Part shown: piece after piece, positions 21,206 through 33,237 of the stretch
Layout of the letters: every line of letters starts with the position of its first letter
How positions within the stretch are numbered: position 1 is the stretch's first letter
Assembly: GCA_947311845.1 (NCBI GenBank)
Contig: CAMZMU010000081.1
Location: forward strand, 1,456,646 to 1,520,645
Length of the DNA stretch: 64,000 bases
Origin: Poa pratensis
Lineage: Eukaryota > Streptophyta > Magnoliopsida > Poales > Poaceae
Direction of reading: 5' to 3'
Translations under genes and position numbers: made by a program
Notes under the pieces: generated by a model
What the model was told of the DNA's origin: nothing
Seen by the model: only the letters and a program-made list of their open reading frames with translations
Databases searched by the model: none

Positions 21206-22957
21206 TCAAACCAGGTGGTTGCTTAACATAAACCTCCTCATCAATAAAGCCATTAAGAAAAGCACTTTTAACATCCATTTGAAACCTTTATATGTAGCAA
21301 ATGCCAATAAAATTCTTATAGCTTCCAATCTAGCAACAGCAGCAAAAGTTTCATCAAAATCAAGACCTTCAACTTGAGTGAAACCTTGAGAAACCAACCT
21401 AGCCTTGTTACGAACAATAACACCATCCTCGCTTTGTTTGTTTTTGAAAACCCAATGAGTTCCAATAAGAGTATGACCAGAAGGAGGTGAAACAAGAGTC
21501 CAAACTTTGTTACGTTCAAAATTTTCTAATTCCTCGTGCATGGCATTGATCCACGATTCATCAGTTAATGCATGAGATATATCTTTGGGCTCGAAAGAAG
21601 CAACAAATGCAGAATGAGTGTGAGAGTCAGAATCGATAAACCTTGACCGTGTGACTCTCTCAGTTATGCTTCCAATAATCTTCTCGGGAGGATGCCATTT
21701 CTGAATGTGTTGGGGGGCTGAAATATTTGACTTAGCAGCTTGCTCATTCCCAACGTTTGTAGTCGAAGTAGTCTCCTGAGGATGTCCAGCTGTAGCAGCA
21801 GTAGTTGTAGGTGTAGAAACCGCTGCAGATGGCGTAGGGACAGCAGGGAACGCACCATCCTCCTCATCTTCATCATCTACAAAGATTTCCTCCCCCTGAA
21901 CATATGTTCCTGCATCAGAAATAAGAGGACTAGAGCCAGAACTAGCCTCATCAGAAGTCACTTCACTGGTTTCCATTAGTCGGTTAGTCTCATAAACATA
22001 AAAACGATAACCACGTGAATGAGCTGGATATCCAAGGAAAATGCCACCATATGATCTAGACTCAAACTTATCTAGATTGCCAGATTTAAGCACAAAGCAT
22101 TTACAACCAAAAACTCTTAGGTGAGATACAACAGGTTTACGCCTTGCAATTTTAGATCTCAAGAACACACGATTTGAAACATAACAAGCAGTAGATATAG
22201 CTTCAACCCAAAACTTTCTAGGAGTAGAAAATTCATCAAGCATAGTACGGGCCATCTCAACTAGAGTTCTATTCTTACGCTCCACTACACCATTTTGTTG
22301 TGGTACATAAGGTGAAGAAAATTGATGCTCAATAACAAGTTCATCACAAAAGTGATTAAAATATGAATTCTTAAATTCAGTTCCATTATCACTTCTTATT
22401 GTCTTCAAAGATCCTGGGTACTCAACATTTAATCTATGCACAAGACTCTTAAAATGACTAAAAGCCTCATCCTTAGATGCCATAAAATAAACCCAATAAT
22501 ATCTCAAATAATCATCAACAATCACCAAAACATACCACTTACCACCAAAAGATTGTACCCTTGATGGGCCAACTGTATCAAGGTGTAGAAGCTGTCCTGG
22601 AGCGTTAGTCATGACACTGGTAATGCGTGCATGTGAACCTGCAACCATCTTACCATGTCTACAAGGAGAGCATACAATATCTTTTTCTCTCTTAAGTTTA
22701 GGCAAACCATTTATAAGATGCATACCACTTATACGAGTGAGATGATCAAAACCAATATGCCCATGTCTACGATGCCAAAAGAATAAATCCATAGATGTAT
22801 TGGCAACTAGACACCTAAACTTAACATTTGAAGAAGCATGAAAATCAGCCTTAAAAACTCTCCCAAAACGTGATATCTCAAAGACAAGATCGCCTGAAGC
22901 ATCTAAAACTTTGCAAGCATTTTTCTTAAATGAAACTTCAAGATCTTCATCAATCAT
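21206..22957 (-). pseudogene. Copia GAG-pre-integrase, integrase and N-terminal RT
   Basis: About 583 residues: HHCC-type finger (HRRHGHIGFDHL ... CSPCRHGKM), integrase core with D in LDTVGPSRVQSF, D in IRSDNGTEFKN and E in PQQNGVVERKNRTL, a variable S/T/A-rich linker, then RT N-terminal THWVFKNK and FDETFAAVARLEAIR. It connects to the catalytic RT half by a frame change near 21200. This is the best preserved part of the element. Confidence 0.9.
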
Positions 22958-23190
22958 TGTGAAACCGACAACAAGTTGTATTTCAGATTTTCAACCAAAG
23001 CAACATCTTTGAACATGAAATTGTCGGTTACCTTTATTGTACCTTTCGCCACAATAGTAGAGGTAGAAGCATCTCCATAAGTTACACTTTCAGCCCGAGA
23101 TGCACGTGTGAGGGAGGAGAACCAACTTTTATCACCGGTCATGTGACGAGAACAACCGGAGTCCACTAACCATATGTTCTCCTTCCTCAC
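22954..23190 (-). pseudogene. Copia aspartic protease
   Basis: WLVDSGCSRHMTGD contains the D-S-G active site typical of copia elements; NLKYNLLSVSQ ends the domain. A stop overlaps the start of the next frame by 4 bp, indicating a one-base shift. To its right lies the solo LTR insertion. Confidence 0.85.
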
Positions 23191-23280
23191 GCGAAGTGCC
23201 TACAAACAACAAACACATGCCGAGGTCTCAGGACTGGGGTTAGATAAAAAACTTTTAGGTATCCAGTACTGAGACATGCG

Positions 23281-25764
23281 TGAAAGTGCATGTGTTGCCC
23301 CATGCGTGGTTTTGGTAATTAATGACAATCTTTATGGACTAATGTTTGCATTGAGATATACTTGTAGATCTTGTCCATAGGAAAAGATTGGAGTTCATGT
23401 GTTGGACTCTAGAAGATTACATGATGACCAAGGTTCCATCCAAGGGTTTATATGAAGAATGGTCATGTGAAGAGTTGAGCTTATTGCAAGCATGGTTTGG
23501 AAAAGAAGATTGAGTGAACTTCATGTTTATCCAAGCCATCATCTATATCAAGAGAAGAATATGAAGCGCTAGTGGATACATGTAGACAAAGCTTAGCGAG
23601 GCTCTCCCATAATGGAGTATGGGGAGCATTTGGAGAAGTCTTCATCAAGCATGTGCTAGCAAGCACAATCAAGAAAGGTGTCCCAACTTGAGGGAGTCAA
23701 GATCATCATCATCTAGCTCAAGTGGAATGCTCAAGGCAAAGGTATGATCTTGATAGGGTTTCTATTTTACCGGTCTCATGGTGTTAGTGGGAGACCGGGT
23801 TATAGGATAGACGGCGTACTATCATGAGGGGCTATCAAGTGAGTAACTTGATCGCATCTTTATGGAGAGCTCAAATCTTTGCATACTTGGCATATCATCT
23901 TTCTTGGTTCTTATTTGACTTTTATCCATGTGAGAATTTAGAGCTTGTGTTCATCTCCATACCAAGCTCTAGTTCATCAAAAACGGATTTCATTTGAATA
24001 TCTTGTGGTGTTTTTGTTGTTGGAGGTTTTACCGGTTCGTCTCTTGTAGAGAGGTCAAACTCTCCTCTTGTGTTATCCTCCTCACATGATGGACTATGAT
24101 GTGTATATGCATGATCTTGTTGTGCTTGTGATTATCTTCGGAGCAAGCCCAAGATCATAGATAATGGAGTCCGGATGGAAAACTTGTTGCGTTCTCGGTG
24201 TTGGAAATATTACTGGTCCTCCTCGAGATAAGGTCCACACCTCCCATGTGTGATATCTCCTCTATATTTGTGACCCTTAATATTTCGTTACCTTTCTAAC
24301 TCGTTGGTTTCATCTCGTTTGGAGCTTCCTTGCAAAAGTTATCGCAGTTCAGGTTTCAGGCTGAAATCCTGCCAGCGGTAGTACCGCCGGAACGGGCGGT
24401 AGTACCACTGGCCCTGGGCTGGGAAGGCTCAGCGGCAGTATCGCTCCCAGTACCGCCGAAATACATCTTCGGATGCAATGTGCGGTACTGGCGGCGGCAC
24501 TGCCAGCGGTAGTACCGCCCTGGGATTCCTGCGCAGCCCGAAGCGGTGGTAGTGCCGCCCGCACTACCACTCCAGACACGCCTCGGAGGCTTTGTGCGGT
24601 ACCGACCACGGTACTACGGGCGGTAGTACCGCTGGCGCGGGATGAGGCTGACCGTTGACCCTGCGGCTGCGCGGAGCGCGCTGGCGGTAGTACCGCTCCT
24701 TTCAGCAGTAGTACCGCCCCTTCCAGCGGTAGTACCGCTCATCGTGAATCTGCAGCCAACGGCTCGTTTTTCTGGGGGGGGGGGGGGGCTATTTAAGGCC
24801 CCCTTCTTCCCCAAAGGGGTAGCTCTTCTAAGCACGTTTTCCCCTCTCTCTCCCACCATTGTTGACCTTGGAAAAGCTTGCCCCCTCTCAATTCCTCCCA
24901 TGATTCTTGCATATCTTTGAGGGAAAAGTGAGAGGAGATCTAGATCTACATTTCCACCAATCCATCTCTCCTCTAAGTGAGGGGAACCTAGTGGATCTAG
25001 ATCTTGGAGTTCTTGTGTGGTTCTCTTCTTTGTTCTTCCTCTCTTCTCCCCCCATAAGCATTAGTTGCTTTTGGTGGGATTTGAGAGTGAAGGACTTGAG
25101 CACTTCTTGTGTTCTTGCCATTGTTTGTGCATCGGTTTGTGCTCTCCACGAGGTTTCGTGGAAGTTGAAAGCTTGTGAACTTGTTACTCTTGGGTCTTTG
25201 GACCCTAGACGCCCGTGTGGTGGTTGAGACCCTTGTGTGGTCACTTGTAGCTGTTCGGGAGCCCCCAATCCCGTTGTGGGTTGTGCCCCGGATCGTTGTT
25301 GAAAGGCTCCGGATTTCCGCCTCGAAGGATTCCGATAGTGGAAGGTGAACCGAACCTTTGTGGTGGGGTTCATCGGAGAAGAAGGTGAAACCTTTGTGGT
25401 TGTTGAACCATTGTGTTGGTTCACACCTCTCCAACGAGACGTACTCCCCTAAAAAGGAGGAACTCGGGAATACATCCTCGTCTCCGCGTGCCTCGGTTAT
25501 TTCTATACCAGATCTCTTTACTTATGCACTTTACATTGTGATAGTCTTCGTGCTTGAAGTATTCTATATTGCTATCACCTTGTTGCTTGTCTTGCTTAGC
25601 ATATGTTGTTGGTGCACATAGGTGAGCCTAGTTTATTTAGGTTGTTGGCTTGTTAATTTAAACACCTATTTGTATTCCGCAATTATCAAGGCTAATCCGG
25701 AAAAAAATTAATCGCCTATTCACCCCCCCCCCCCCCCCCTCTAGGCGACATCCTTGTCCTTTCA
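23281..25764 (+). mobile_element. Solo LTR of a SIRE-like copia element, 2484 bp
   Basis: It begins TGAAAGTGCA and ends TCCTTTCA, so the ends are inverted (TGAAAG/CTTTCA). Flanks are atgcg on the left and atgtg on the right, a 5-bp TSD with one mismatch. No internal region is present. It splits the minus-strand copia element and must be younger than it. A TATTTAAGG (24790-24798) is the probable TATA box. It shares its last 500 bp with the truncated LTR at about 34500-35374. Confidence 0.88.
24360..24745 (+). repeat. Palindrome-rich variable region inside the solo LTR
   Basis: The motif cggtagtaccgc, itself a near-palindrome, and its variants recur about ten times at irregular spacing (e.g. 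near 24370, 24397, 24499, 24628, 24683, 24728), in a GC-rich block just upstream of the TATA box. Confidence 0.7.
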
Positions 25765-26102
25765 ATGTGGCGAGTAGGCAAAGTACGAGTTTCTTTATAC
25801 ATTGGGACAGATTTTACATGTCTCGTGCAAGTAGTAATAGAAGGTGAAACATTCACCCTAGGCACAAACTTAGGAGCAATAGAATTATGATGAGCATAAT
25901 GTGCCTTGAATAAATTAGATCTAGCTTGCTTTCTTTCTTTCTTAATAAGTTTAGCTAGTCTAAAACTGGAACCTACAACATGTCCAGATTTACCACAAAA
26001 CGTGCAATTGTACCTACTTTTAGGTTTAGCATGTGATGTATGAGCTACATTTGTACTAGGTGGAGGAGCATTAGACATGATGCCGGCAGATTTAAAAATC
26101 AC
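25765..26102 (-). pseudogene. Copia knuckle region with a lost zinc ligand
   Basis: The frame contains YNCTFCGKSGHVVGSS, a CX2CX4HX4C knuckle in which the last Cys is Ser, followed by a basic stretch (KLIKKERKQARSN). It is the segment between Gag and protease, cut on the left by the solo LTR at 25764. Confidence 0.7.
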
Positions 26103-26241
26103 ATTGGTTGGCTTGTTAGATGTTTCAAAAATTCCATTACCAAGTGATTTAACAATAGTGGGTGGATTAGCTTTAAAATGAGCATGAGCATTGCAACCAA
26201 GTCAGAATTTGTACTCACTTTAGACTTATCTAAGATCATAT

Positions 26242-27963
26242 TCAGATTTTATGCCCACTAGAAAACTTTTGCAAAGAAACTTGTAGATAATTAACTTGAT
26301 GAGACAAAGCAAGACAGTTATCACAAGCAGCATTCATGACTTGTTTCCCACTTTTACAATTAGCACACGAGAAAACCTCATGGATATGTAAAGCATTTTC
26401 AACATGAGAAATTCTAGAATTTGCATGTTTCAACTTCAACTCAAGAATATGACAATTATCACAAGACGTTGAATCTATCAAATCAAAAGTATCCATGCTA
26501 GCATCATTAATTTGTTTACGTTTATGCACAACTGGTTTCTCATTCTTTTCTAGTGCAATTCTAAGCTTATCAAGAGTATCATCATGAATAGAACGCAAAG
26601 TAGTAAGCTCAGAATAGATAGAGTTACAAGTCTTGCAGGAATCATCATCAGGAATCAAAGACTTAAGTCTAATAATTTCAGAATTCAAAGATGCAACTTT
26701 CAAGTCATATTTCTTAATTCTCTTAGTGGCATGATCTAGCAAAGAACTCAATTTACTAGCACTTTCAAGTAATTCATCATAAGAAAGTTCTACCTCATTG
26801 TCGTTGTCGCTATCATTTTCTTCACGAGAGGTAGCGCTCTTGTTGCTGGCCATTAAACACATTCCACTAATATCGCGCTTTCCTTTAGGTGCATCATCTT
26901 CATCGGATTTGATATCAACATCACTCAAGCATGGTTCACCATATTCATTGATGACTGAGAAAATACTGTGAGCCACCGCTCGAGCAAAGTCGCCCCTCTT
27001 CTTATTCTTGATGTTGATAGTGCGCTTATTCTTTTTGTCCTCCTTGACAGAATGATCCTCATTCCCTTCTTTCGCCATCTTGGATAGAAACTTGGGGCGA
27101 TTTTGGCGAAAGTGATTGGGGTCACCACATTCAAAGCACCTTGGAGTGAAGTTCCCACCTCTCTTCCTTGAGCGAACATTTTGCAGGGCACGTGAAAAAC
27201 GAGAGGTGAGGAGTGCCAATTCATCTTCTGGGCATTGCTCTAGCTGTTCATCGGTTAGTTGAGACAAAGAAGATAGTGCATGGCAATGTGAAGAAGTACC
27301 ATCATTAGAGTTGCTAGGATTAGTAACAAGAGCAATTGATTTGGAACCAGTTCTCCTAGCAAGAATGTCTAATTCATGAGTTTTCAATTTTGAATATAAG
27401 ATATCAAGTGTAAGTGTGCTCATGACAGTAGACTCTCTAATAGATGTAACTTTCATCTCCGAGATGGACATATCTAAAGCACTCAAAATTTGTCTAGAAG
27501 CCTCAGCATCAGAATAGGTAACACCTAATGCACGTAAATTGTTGAGTATCTTATTAAAGCGGGCAAATAATTCATCCAAAGGTTCACCTGTTTTCATCTC
27601 AAACCTCATGTACTCCTTTTTGTACATGTCCTGACGCACCTCCTTAATTGAGTTTGATCCTTCATGATAGCTACAAAGTGTGTTCCATACCTCATGGGTG
27701 GATGCAAGGTGAGAGACACGGTCGAAGTCACTCCGTTGTAGACCTTGGATGATGAAGTTCCTCGCCTTGTAGTTGTTCTCCACATGAACCAAGTTTGTTG
27801 GCGTGATCGCATCGTCCGCGGGAAGCTTGTAGGGCTTGGCGACTTTCTGCCAGATGGCGTAGCTTTGCGCCATGATGTATGCCTTCATCTTCGCCTTCCA
27901 GAACTGAAAGTCAACACCATCGAAAACACAGGATTTGGTAGAAAACCTATCCATGTCTAGCAA
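26242..27963 (-). CDS. Copia Gag (UBN2-type), 573 residues
   Basis: An uninterrupted frame starts MLDMDRFSTKSCVFDGVDFQ. Residues 10-210 fit the Gag of SIRE-type plant copia elements (FWKAKMKAYIMAQ, LDELFARFNKILNNLRALG, RQILSALDMSISEM). A knuckle CFECGDPNHFRQNRP follows at about residue 280, with its last Cys replaced by Arg. The C-terminal half is acidic and coiled-coil-like with several CxxC pairs. The start is right of the knuckle region, 37 bp from the PBS. The frame ends at 26242, before the second knuckle segment, so a shift separates them. Confidence 0.85.
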   Translation of the reverse strand: MLDMDRFSTKSCVFDGVDFQFWKAKMKAYIMAQSYAIWQKVAKPYKLPADDAITPTNLVHVENNYKARNFIIQGLQRSDFDRVSHLASTHEVWNTLCSYHEGSNSIKEVRQDMYKKEYMRFEMKTGEPLDELFARFNKILNNLRALGVTYSDAEASRQILSALDMSISEMKVTSIRESTVMSTLTLDILYSKLKTHELDILARRTGSKSIALVTNPSNSNDGTSSHCHALSSLSQLTDEQLEQCPEDELALLTSRFSRALQNVRSRKRGGNFTPRCFECGDPNHFRQNRPKFLSKMAKEGNEDHSVKEDKKNKRTINIKNKKRGDFARAVAHSIFSVINEYGEPCLSDVDIKSDEDDAPKGKRDISGMCLMASNKSATSREENDSDNDNEVELSYDELLESASKLSSLLDHATKRIKKYDLKVASLNSEIIRLKSLIPDDDSCKTCNSIYSELTTLRSIHDDTLDKLRIALEKNEKPVVHKRKQINDASMDTFDLIDSTSCDNCHILELKLKHANSRISHVENALHIHEVFSCANCKSGKQVMNAACDNCLALSHQVNYLQVSLQKFSSGHKI

Positions 27964-28000
27964 TTTTAATCAACTGGTTAAGATAAATTAGAAGGACCTT

Positions 28001-28012
28001 GCTCTGATACCA
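28001..28012 (-). other. PBS of the copia element (initiator Met tRNA)
   Basis: Plus strand gctctgatacca, complementary to initiator-Met tRNA 3' end, lies 2 bp from the LTR edge. Confidence 0.88.
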
Positions 28013-28014
28013 AT

Positions 28015-29450
28015 TGAGGGATCGAGATACGCAATCAGAGGGGGTGAATGATTGCGCGGAAGCAAATTACAACTTTTTCAAAATTCTAATCCCTGAAACC
28101 CTAATCTGTTGGTGATAATAAACCAGTCGTATCTCAAGATCTACTGAACCAAAAAAATACGTTTGAGTACTCCAATTAAAGGTATGGAAATTATCTAACC
28201 AACGCAAAAAAAAATCAGCTCGATCGGAGTTATGAATCAAAAAATATGATCAGAACAGTAACAGCTGACAGAAGACTGCGAAAATCAATCTAGATCTAAT
28301 TTCGAGAATTAGCAAGAAAGACAGATTAATCGCATCACAAACTTCTCTTGATCTCGTGAAAAACCTGCAGCAAAATATTAGAGAGATCTAACACGAAATT
28401 TCACCAAGATTAGAGAAGCCCATAGATAATACCGCCAAAGATCACTTTATTGCCACGATTTCGATCGATTACAGAAGATGCGTGCCAGCATCCAAAAACT
28501 TTCCAAATAATTTCTAGGCTACAGATCTGAGTTCCTCTCCTGAGACACAGTAAAAAACCTAGCCAATGCCCCTCTATTTAAAGAGCTAGGCAAACCCTAA
28601 AACATAGTCCAATACGGAACACAAAGTCGGTTCGGAAAATAAAGTTCCGTCACGCCGTCTGATTTGTTCGGTTGACCACAGAGGCAGTCTGTCCTCGGGC
28701 GACCTACGCCTCGCGCCGGCTGCTGCTCCTGCTGCTCGATGCCTGGCAGCGCCTGCTGCCTCGCGCGCCTCATGCGCCGCATGCACACATGCATGCTCAC
28801 CTTTGACCAAGACACGCACATGCATGGATAGCACTCCATCGTCCATGCATGCAAGCACTCGATCCATCAGCTAGCACATTCAAGCATGAGCTGCGCTCCA
28901 AGACGAATCCCATGCATGTAGTAATTAATCAAATGCTCTGCTTAGCATTAGCCCGGTGACAGTCGGCCACCATTTTTCATCCGCATATTTTTCCTCGCGA
29001 TATCACACCTCGTGACGTATTTAGAATCTCAGACCTCGACCAACATGTCGAATGTCATCTTCAGTACCGTACATCTCCGGTACAAGCCATGTACGACAAA
29101 CCGGTGCCCTCTCGGATCATCGTAGCCTTCACTTTCATTGTTCCTTCGCACGAACGTCTCGCATGACCTTGATCCCTCGACCTCAGCTTCTACCAAGTTT
29201 TGTCCCTCGATCACGTCATCGATCACGTTCAGTCAGCTCCGGCAACACCTGCAAGTGATCACAACAAATAACCAGTACGAGCACAAGTCCACGACTTGAC
29301 TCAGGGTAAGTTCTACACAACTCACACCACACAAGTATCCATATTACTCGAAACATCCATATCAATGTTCTACTTAGCACTTGCCAATGTTGCACATCAC
29401 ACATGATTTCACAATATGTGTGGCGTGCTGATAGGTTACATGGTAACGCC
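28015..29450 (-). repeat. 5' LTR of the copia element (right limit uncertain)
   Basis: The inner edge is TGAGGGATCG beside the PBS. A minus-strand TTTAAATAG (near 28575) is a TATA candidate. The outer edge could not be fixed because the partner LTR is missing; sequence character changes near 29450. Confidence 0.55.
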
Positions 29451-29529
29451 ATGCGCCGGGTGCCGGGTCACTTTAACTCTGTCATAGTGGATCCATGATC
29501 TGTGCTGGTCAAGTGATGGCGATCTTTCT

Positions 29530-32358
29530 TTTCGACTGGCCGGTCGTTGGAGATTGCGTGCAGGATGATTAGGGCTTCCGTCAATACGTTTGTTGTCTTC
29601 AATCCCTCCTCGAGTTGATCAAAAGGGGAGAGGGATGATACATCATTGCTTTGTTCGGCATGTGCTGTAACTTGATTAGTTCATAGAGAAATTCGTTTGA
29701 ATATGGTAAATATGACAGGTGAACTGAAAAAATAGTTACCAATGCAGTTGTGGGTGGTGACGCCGATCGCCCACTGTAAATTACCGATTTCCTCAAGTAC
29801 CCTGTTCAGTTTAGCGGTAGCGTCCTTTTCAAATGAAGCTGCCCTATGTAGTACAGAACTGTTTAGGACCTGTTGATCTTGGATCTCTGTCTTCAAGGCA
29901 CCATTTGCAGCTCGAAGATTGTCGCGGTCCTTCTTTATTCTGATTAGTTCGTTGCGCTGTTTATCTTGCAGGTTCTTGATTATTCTACCTGCGTCGCTGT
30001 TAGGAATAGATTCCTTTTCTTTCTTTGTCAGTTCAGCGATGACGCCCTCATCGTGTTTAAGTTGTTCTTTGTATGTATCGAGGTTGTCTTCAAGCTGCCT
30101 GATGTATTTTTCTCTGTCGACCAGTGCCTTATTTATCTTTAGGTGATCCTTCTGCGACACCGTCAGTAAGATCTGTTTATGAAAAAAATTATAGCAACAC
30201 AGATAAGAATGTGCTCACGTATAGTAGTTTGATCAAATTGAGTTAATTTGTTGTGAACCCGGTGACGTACTTCCATTTCTTTGAGCTTTTCCGCCTGTTC
30301 TTTACTCTGTTGAACCTTGGTTTCCAGTTCCAGTCTGCATTTCTTCTGTTCGGTTAGAGTCTTTTCTGCTTCTGCTGTTCCTTTTTTCATTATAGCCAAT
30401 TCTTCATGCGATGTATATAAGATGATCGTTAGAGCAGAAAGCAGAGGTCCGTACTATATTGAAAGAGTCATGATACAGCCGCAACGTAGTCACGTTGTCA
30501 GACGGTCAGATGACCAGATCTAGCTTAGAAGGTTTTATGGTTACCTTGTGTAGACGATATAGTTGTTTCGGCTGAACGGATCGTCGTTCTGTCTGTTTGT
30601 TTTCCTTGGCTATGTAAGAACATAGTTGTTCTTTCAGGGCTGCCATTATGGGTGACTGGGATAGTGAACCAGAGGTACATATTTTTGTGTTGCTGATGTC
30701 AACGACAGGAAGACTTGCATCGACGATGTCTGGGGCATTCAATGCAGTTGTATCGAGCTCAGGGATCATCCATGTCGAAGGGTTCATCGGTGCTGTTGGT
30801 GGGGTCTCGTGATGTATGATGTCAGTGTTTAATTGCATCGTCCATTCCTGGGTAATCCTTACAAATATCATCGAGATCGCTACATAACGGTCTGCATGAG
30901 AGGAGTATAGATGTTATGAAGGTAATATAGCACGCTGTTGCTATAGATAGAAATTAAGAGGTACTTCAAGAACTATACCCCACTGTTGTAGGAATCAGTT
31001 GAAGTCCAACTATGACCACAGCCGAATTTATCGTATGTGTGGTTGTCATCTACTCCCAGGTAGTTTGGTCGTCCTTCTCGATTTTTTTTGTCGTTCTTTA
31101 GGACGTGTCTTTCTGACGCTTAAGAATTTGGGAGGTCGACGTGGACGTCCCCTGGTCTCTTTCCTCCAAGAGGCTGTCTGTGTTGACGAGATCCTGACAG
31201 AAAACCTCCTTGTCCGTTCGCCGGCTCTGGTTCATATGTATGATCGTGACCGTTGTTACTCGAGTCGGCCACTGTCTTGTCTTTAGGCGGAGATCCTGAC
31301 GGGTCATTGTTCGGCTTCATTCTTAAATGTTCGTGTTCGTTATCTGACGCGACGTTGTCGTCGCTCCAGTCCCAGAAATCCTGTTTACAGGAGAAATTTC
31401 GACGATCAAAAAATTGCAGTTGTACGATGTTGCAGACTACAGGTAAATATATTGGTTATTTACCTCTGATGGCTGATTATTCATCGAGTAGGTTCTGATT
31501 CTTTCAATTCTGCTCTTGATGAATTTGCCATCCAACAGATTCGTCATGAGTACAGAGAGCTGATCATCCAAGTTCATCTTTAAAACCTGGGCCTTGAGAT
31601 TGGAAGACTGGCTTAGGTATGTGTTCATAGGCTGGTCGCGACGATTCAGCCACGCGGCGGCCAAGTTCTCTGTTTCGAGGCCTTCCTTCCTTAATGTTTT
31701 AATCTTATCCGTTAACGATATTACAATCGGCTTATCGGCTTTATTCGGTCTGATCGACTCACCGGAGCTCAGCTCATATTTCCTCTTGCGGTAAGGGGGA
31801 AGGCCGGACTGCTTGATCTTGGATTTGCTCGAGCAGTAAAAAAAATGTGCGTTGCCAGTTATTTACCTTGCTATTTACCTTGCTGATGAAATTAGCCCGA
31901 GGATAATCCGTCGCTCTGTGTCGAACGATGAAGCTGACGCTGCCGCATTGGAGTAGTGGCCCCTTCTTATACTCAGTCTGAAGCTTACGGCTGAAAATCC
32001 CTTTCCAAAGTGAGAGGGAAGGCTTGATGTGGAGAAATCCTTTGCACAATGCTTCAAAACACACGACGTGGAGGATCGAGTTAGGGCCTAGGTGGTGGGG
32101 TTGGAGCTTGTGGAAATGCAGTAGCTCGAGGAAGAAGGGCGAGCACGGCATCGACAGCCCGCGGTCGAGGAACGCGGTGAACAGAACTGCTTCACCGCGT
32201 TTCGGATTTGGGCGAACTTCTCTACCCGGCGCCCGGCATATCCACTCTGTGCATGGTGGCAGTATGCCGGCTTCGGTGCATGCCGTCAGGGTGGCCTCTG
32301 TGACCGTCGACCCTCTCCAGTTACAGAATTTTTGTATCTTGGGTTTCCCTGGATCCAT
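29530..32358 (-). CDS. Intron-containing gene: plant gypsy-type transposon domain plus coiled coil
   Basis: Exon 1 starts at ATG 32358 (MDPGKPKIQKFCNWRG) and encodes FTAFLDRGLSMPCSPFFLEL, LQPHHLGPNSILHVVCFEAL and SLSLWKGIF, the same family as the antisense gene at 15553-18629 (PF04195-like). It ends at SK|GTAAAT (31878). Further likely exons: near 31835-31467 (KYELSSGES ... MNNQPSE|GTAAAT), 31380 onward after TGTAAACAG (DFWDWSDDN...), 30871-30537 (ending LYRLHK|GTAACC), 30405-30273 (EKTLTEQKKCRLELETKVQQ, donor GTACGT), 30173-29740 after CATAAACAG (long coiled coil, ELTKKEKESIPNSD, donor GTAACT), and a last piece near 29600-29530. Start, domain order and splice sites look gene-like. Exon limits and the final stop are uncertain, and expression is unknown. 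Confidence 0.6.
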
Positions 32359-32859
32359 GGGGTTGGGGAGAGAAAGATGAAGCCGGAGGGGATAGGGGTG
32401 GAAATGGTGTTACTATTGAGCCGGCTATCGAGACGTGTGTACAAAGCGTCTGTGTGTGTAGTAATTAAATTGCTCTCTTCAAAGTGTTTCTGGAGCCGGC
32501 TGGCGCTTTGTTTAATGTTGTGTCCTCTGTACTTGGCACGTGGGAGGGCGTGTTGTCGTGATGATGTTCGTTCCTTCCCGAGGAAGGGCGGCGAGGGTCT
32601 ACGTATAATCTTATCAGTCAGATGAGTGAATCTTTCAGCCACGCGTTTGGGTAATCCATTTAATCGTAGGACGTGTCATTATGATTACGTTGTTGCTTGC
32701 ATGCCATATAGTAGTTGCATGAATCTGTTTTCTGATTATTATTTGTCTTATTTTGTCCTCGACTTTACATATGGATATAATTATTTATACCCGTTGATTA
32801 TTAGCATCGTGTATGGCGTGTCGTCAAAACATGGCTTGGGGGTCGTGCGCCAAGGCGCA
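32359..32859. other. Upstream region of the intron-containing gene, nothing else recognised
   Basis: The stretch right of the ATG at 32358 is GC-rich near the gene and AT-rich from 32640. No TE end, RNA gene or further coding segment was recognised. Confidence 0.4.
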
Positions 32860-33237
32860 CCCCTAAATCTAGTTGTCATGAAGCTCATCACTTTGTTAGA
32901 GATTGTCCCTATGGGAACAGAGAAGAACATGGTGGAAGGCTTATTCCCAAGGACCAATCAAAGATGGTCCAAAAGAAGCCATTTATCAAGAAGAGGCCTT
33001 TCACCAAGAAGCCCTCAAGAATTGTGTTGTTGACCCAAGAGGAGTATCCATCCGATGATTCCGAAGAAGAATAAACTACTCGTGAGGTGGCCGCATTGGC
33101 TATCACTTCAACTTCATCATCTTCTCTCTTCGAATCCCCCAATGAGAATGTCTCCAACAACACCGTCCATTGCCTCATGGCCAAAGCTACCGAGGTATCA
33201 TCTTCCACCCCTAAGACTATGCATGAAATGGATGATC
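32860..33237 (+). pseudogene. SIRE-type Gag fragment
   Basis: Reading across two frames gives EAHHFVRDCPYGN (end of a CCHC knuckle), KKPFIKKRPFTKKPSRIVLL, TQEEYPSDDSEEE and LAITSTSSSSLFESPNEN, the usual order downstream of the SIRE Gag knuckle. It ends exactly where the CACTA-like terminus starts at 33238. With the LTR at about 34500-35374 it represents a SIRE element that lost its pol. Confidence 0.7.

Larger units (their letters stand above)
20016..29450 (-). mobile_element. SIRE/Maximus-like Ty1/copia retrotransposon, decayed and interrupted
   Basis: Minus-strand order from the right: LTR (from 28015), PBS, gag (27963-26242), knuckle region, protease, integrase, RT, RNase H. The integrase-before-RT order and motifs are copia-type. 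A 2.5 kb solo LTR splits it between the knuckle and protease. On the left it stops shortly after RNase H beside the LTR at 20015, so its 3' LTR is not visible. A purine-rich GAGGGGGAG on the minus strand near 20065-20073 is a PPT candidate. The right limit is approximate. Confidence 0.8.

Noticed and set aside
23481..23672. Minus-strand frame inside the solo LTR
   Set aside because: The region is LTR sequence of SIRE type, and the frame has no domain.
28001..28012. tRNA-like word near the copia LTR
   Set aside because: It is a 12-bp primer binding site, not a tRNA gene; no cloverleaf is present here or at 7130.
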